Notes under the pieces: generated by a model
The model's input: only the letters and a program-made list of their open reading frames with translations
Database searches by the model: none
What the model was told of the DNA's origin: nothing
Shown here: positions 63,656 to 64,000 of the stretch, in pieces
Position numbering within the stretch: the first letter of the stretch is position 1
Layout of the letters: every line of letters starts with the position of its first letter
Assembly: GCF_900605015.1 (NCBI RefSeq)
Contig: NZ_LR027574.1
Location: 388,479-452,478, forward strand
Source: Olsenella sp. Marseille-P4559
GTDB lineage: Bacteria > Actinomycetota > Coriobacteriia > Coriobacteriales > Atopobiaceae
DNA: 64,000 nucleotides
Direction of reading: 5' to 3'
Made by a program: the position numbers and the translations under genes

Positions 63656-64000
63656 ATGGAGAAGTTCTTCAAGATGGGGGAGCGGGGAACATCCACCGGT
63701 CAGGAGCTTCGCGCTGGCCTCACGACGTTTCTGGCTATGGCGTACATCATCGCCGTCAACCCCTCTCTGCTTGCGGCTGCCAGCGTTCCCATGAACGCTG
63801 CCGTCACCTCGACGTGCATCGGTGCTGGCATCATGACCATCTTCATGGGGCTTTTCTCAAATAGGCCCCTTGCCTGTGCATCTGGCATGGGTATCAACGC
63901 GGTGGTTGCCTTCACCCTGGCAGCCATCAACGGAGCCGACTGGCAGGCGTCAATGGCGGTCATTTTCGTCGAAGGCTGCGCAATCCTCCTGCTCGTTCTC
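63656..64000 (+). CDS. NCS2-family purine permease, partial (5' end)
   Basis: The first 115 codons of a membrane transporter run off the window end. The start FFKMGERGTSTGQELRAGLTTFLAMAYIIAVNP is the AzgA/PbuG hallmark (hypoxanthine/guanine/adenine permeases), followed by GINAVVAFTLA and several membrane spans. The ATG at 63656 follows AAAGGA; an in-frame ATG at 63647 is less likely. The upstream 99 bases hold an inverted CTGCTG/CAGCAG pair but no purine riboswitch that I recognise. Confidence 0.88.
   Translation, partial: MEKFFKMGERGTSTGQELRAGLTTFLAMAYIIAVNPSLLAAASVPMNAAVTSTCIGAGIMTIFMGLFSNRPLACASGMGINAVVAFTLAAINGADWQASMAVIFVEGCAILLLVL

Overview
The window is high-GC, gene-dense chromosomal DNA that reads as an actinobacterium of the class Coriobacteriia, probably an Olsenella/Atopobium-like member of the Atopobiaceae. 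The actinobacterial mark is the mihF-gmk-rpoZ trio. This is combined with Gram-positive-style gear: RNase J and RNase Y, SpoVS, PyrR, a PyrK/PyrD(1B) pyrimidine operon, a Bacillus-type SOS box (GAAC-N4-GTTC), and a secreted cell-wall protein with choline-binding-like repeats. The genus is inference from gene content. There is no rRNA, CRISPR array, phage or transposase gene.

Layout. 1-6113: tRNA-Pro, a long gene-free stretch holding an inverted pair of tandem 40-nt repeats, a YtrA-type GntR regulator with an ABC exporter, two facing MITE-like elements, a divergent HxlR regulator/thioredoxin pair, folP, and tRNA-Asn. 6252-8314: a Wzm/Wzt-type glycan exporter whose ATPase has an unusual N-terminal domain. 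8394-13994: three palindromes, an attenuator-like leader, and pyrR-pyrB-pyrC-pyrK-pyrD-pyrF. 14213-16639: mihF-gmk-rpoZ-thiI. 17053-34528: comEA-comEC-holA-rpsT-lepA-dus-hemW-dCMP deaminase-membrane DnaJ-dnaJ-mtaB-phoH-ybeY-dgkA-era-recO, strongly resembling the Bacillus comE-to-recO order but without hrcA-grpE-dnaK. 34585-39090: a GT2-GT4 glycosyltransferase fusion and a secreted L,D-transpeptidase. 39254-60441: rpsO-pnp-rnj-ftsK-rodZ-yajQ-rimO-pgsA-cinA-recA-recX-rny-GHKL ATPase-spoVS-miaB-miaA-hflX, again parallel to Bacillus, with an uncharacterised GHKL ATPase in the position of ymdB. 60419-64000: a DUF1624-type membrane protein and lexA on the minus strand, a divergent LysM (YneA-like) gene, nrdR, dut, and the start of a purine permease.

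Themes. (1) Cell-envelope glycan: the exporter, the glycosyltransferase and the L,D-transpeptidase are linked by a shared Y-N-Y-V-W / P-G-R-Y domain present both in the cytoplasmic exporter ATPase and, repeated, in the secreted enzyme. (2) An SOS circuit: lexA, a divergent LysM division-inhibitor candidate, and recA, with recognisable LexA boxes. (3) RNA biology: pnp, RNase J, RNase Y, PhoH, YbeY, three methylthiotransferases (MtaB, RimO, MiaB), MiaA, ThiI, Dus, HflX and Era. (4) Several intergenic repeat families that look undescribed.
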